NCBI GenBank assembly: GCA_021775805.1
Contig: JAJFHD010000054.1
Span: 62,001-126,000, forward strand
Direction: 5' to 3'
Source: Alphaproteobacteria bacterium
Lineage (GTDB): Bacteria; Pseudomonadota; Alphaproteobacteria; Rhizobiales; JAJFHC01
DNA length: 64,000 nucleotides
The notes beneath the pieces are model-generated. The model was not told where the DNA came from. It was given only the letters and a program-made list of their open reading frames with translations, and ran no database searches. The translations under genes were made by a program, and so were the position numbers. Numbering within the stretch: the stretch's first letter is position 1; the number at the start of each line of letters is the position of its first letter. Shown in pieces: positions 63,824 through 64,000 of this stretch.

Positions 63824-63841
63824 ATCGGTTGTCCTTGCCAG

Positions 63842-64000
63842 TTATTCTGCCGCGTCTGCAGCAGCGTTGTTCTGAATTGTCTGCCAGACGGTTTGCGGGC
63901 TTGCCGGCATCGGCAAATCAACCACGCCGAGCGCATCCGTGATGGCGTTCATGACGGCAGCGGGCGCTGCAATCGCTCCAGCCTCCCCGCAGCCCTTGAT
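63842..64000 (-). CDS. CoxL/XDH-type molybdopterin subunit, C-terminal end (continues past the window)
   Basis: The minus-strand frame from 64000 to the TAA at 63844-63842 encodes 52 residues. They contain KGCGEAGAIAAPAAVMNAI, the last conserved motif of large subunits of the XDH/CoxL family, with the Glu of GEAG near the molybdenum site. The active-site loop that separates form I CO dehydrogenase from others is out of the window, so the substrate cannot be judged. It lies immediately upstream of coxM. Confidence 0.85.
   Translation of the reverse strand: MKGCGEAGAIAAPAAVMNAITDALGVVDLPMPASPQTVWQTIQNNAAADAAE

Overview
The window (about 60% G+C, 64 kb) reads as chromosomal DNA of an aerobic, heterotrophic alphaproteobacterium, most likely of the order Hyphomicrobiales (Rhizobiales). 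The pointers are a DUF3126 gene beside cysE, the sfsA-map-radC block, an AmpG-type permease, a CHCC zinc-finger protein, a BTLCP-type transglutaminase-like peptidase, and short palindromic dispersed repeats of the kind common in this group. I cannot name the genus.

Layout. 1-8 kb: tail of a transglutaminase-like peptidase, gamma carbonic anhydrase, a secreted HtrA-like protein that has lost two catalytic residues, a 1,068-residue secreted protein with Cys-rich repeats, DUF3126 and cysE. 8-20 kb: drug-type MFS transporter, Tat-exported berberine-bridge-like FAD oxidase divergent from a small autotransporter barrel, a Crp/Fnr regulator with a UspA protein, two alpha/beta hydrolases, FAD monooxygenase, cupin and a beta-keto acid cleavage (BKACE) enzyme. 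20-32 kb: gpt, an HTH-plus-methyltransferase protein, acyltransferase-3 and sodB lie between two inverted copies of a ~230-bp repeat. Then come tRNA-Leu(TAA), a YegS-like lipid kinase, a CinA-like protein, an orphan actin-like ATPase, sfsA-map-radC and an AmpG-like permease.

33-47.5 kb is the most unusual part: a corrinoid-dependent methyl-transfer system. It has a non-pyrrolysine MttB-family methyltransferase, a corrinoid protein, a methyl-tetrahydrofolate:corrinoid methyltransferase and a ferredoxin/ASKHA corrinoid-reactivating protein. With them are a homocysteine-methyltransferase-like protein with an altered zinc site and three small accessory proteins (the Virulence_fact family, DUF1638, and an unassigned 110-residue protein). 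A GFA protein, an ArgE-like deacylase and a GntR/ADP-ribosylglycohydrolase/PfkB/solute-binding-protein cassette sit between the two halves. The MttB and corrinoid-protein genes share an upstream sequence motif. Three of the enzymes carry arginine-rich tails, while the corrinoid protein has a strongly acidic N-terminus. I infer that the system demethylates an unidentified quaternary amine and passes the methyl group to tetrahydrofolate.

47.8-55.5 kb holds an RND efflux pair and an FkbM/GT2/GT4 glycan-modification operon. 55.5-64 kb, on the minus strand, is the accessory part of a CoxL/CoxM-type molybdenum hydroxylase cluster. It comprises the end of coxL, coxM, a MoxR ATPase, a VWA (CoxE-like) protein, two XdhC-type proteins and a MoeA/MobA-type fusion, followed by SDR, GST and acyl-CoA dehydrogenase genes. 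Its substrate cannot be read from this window.
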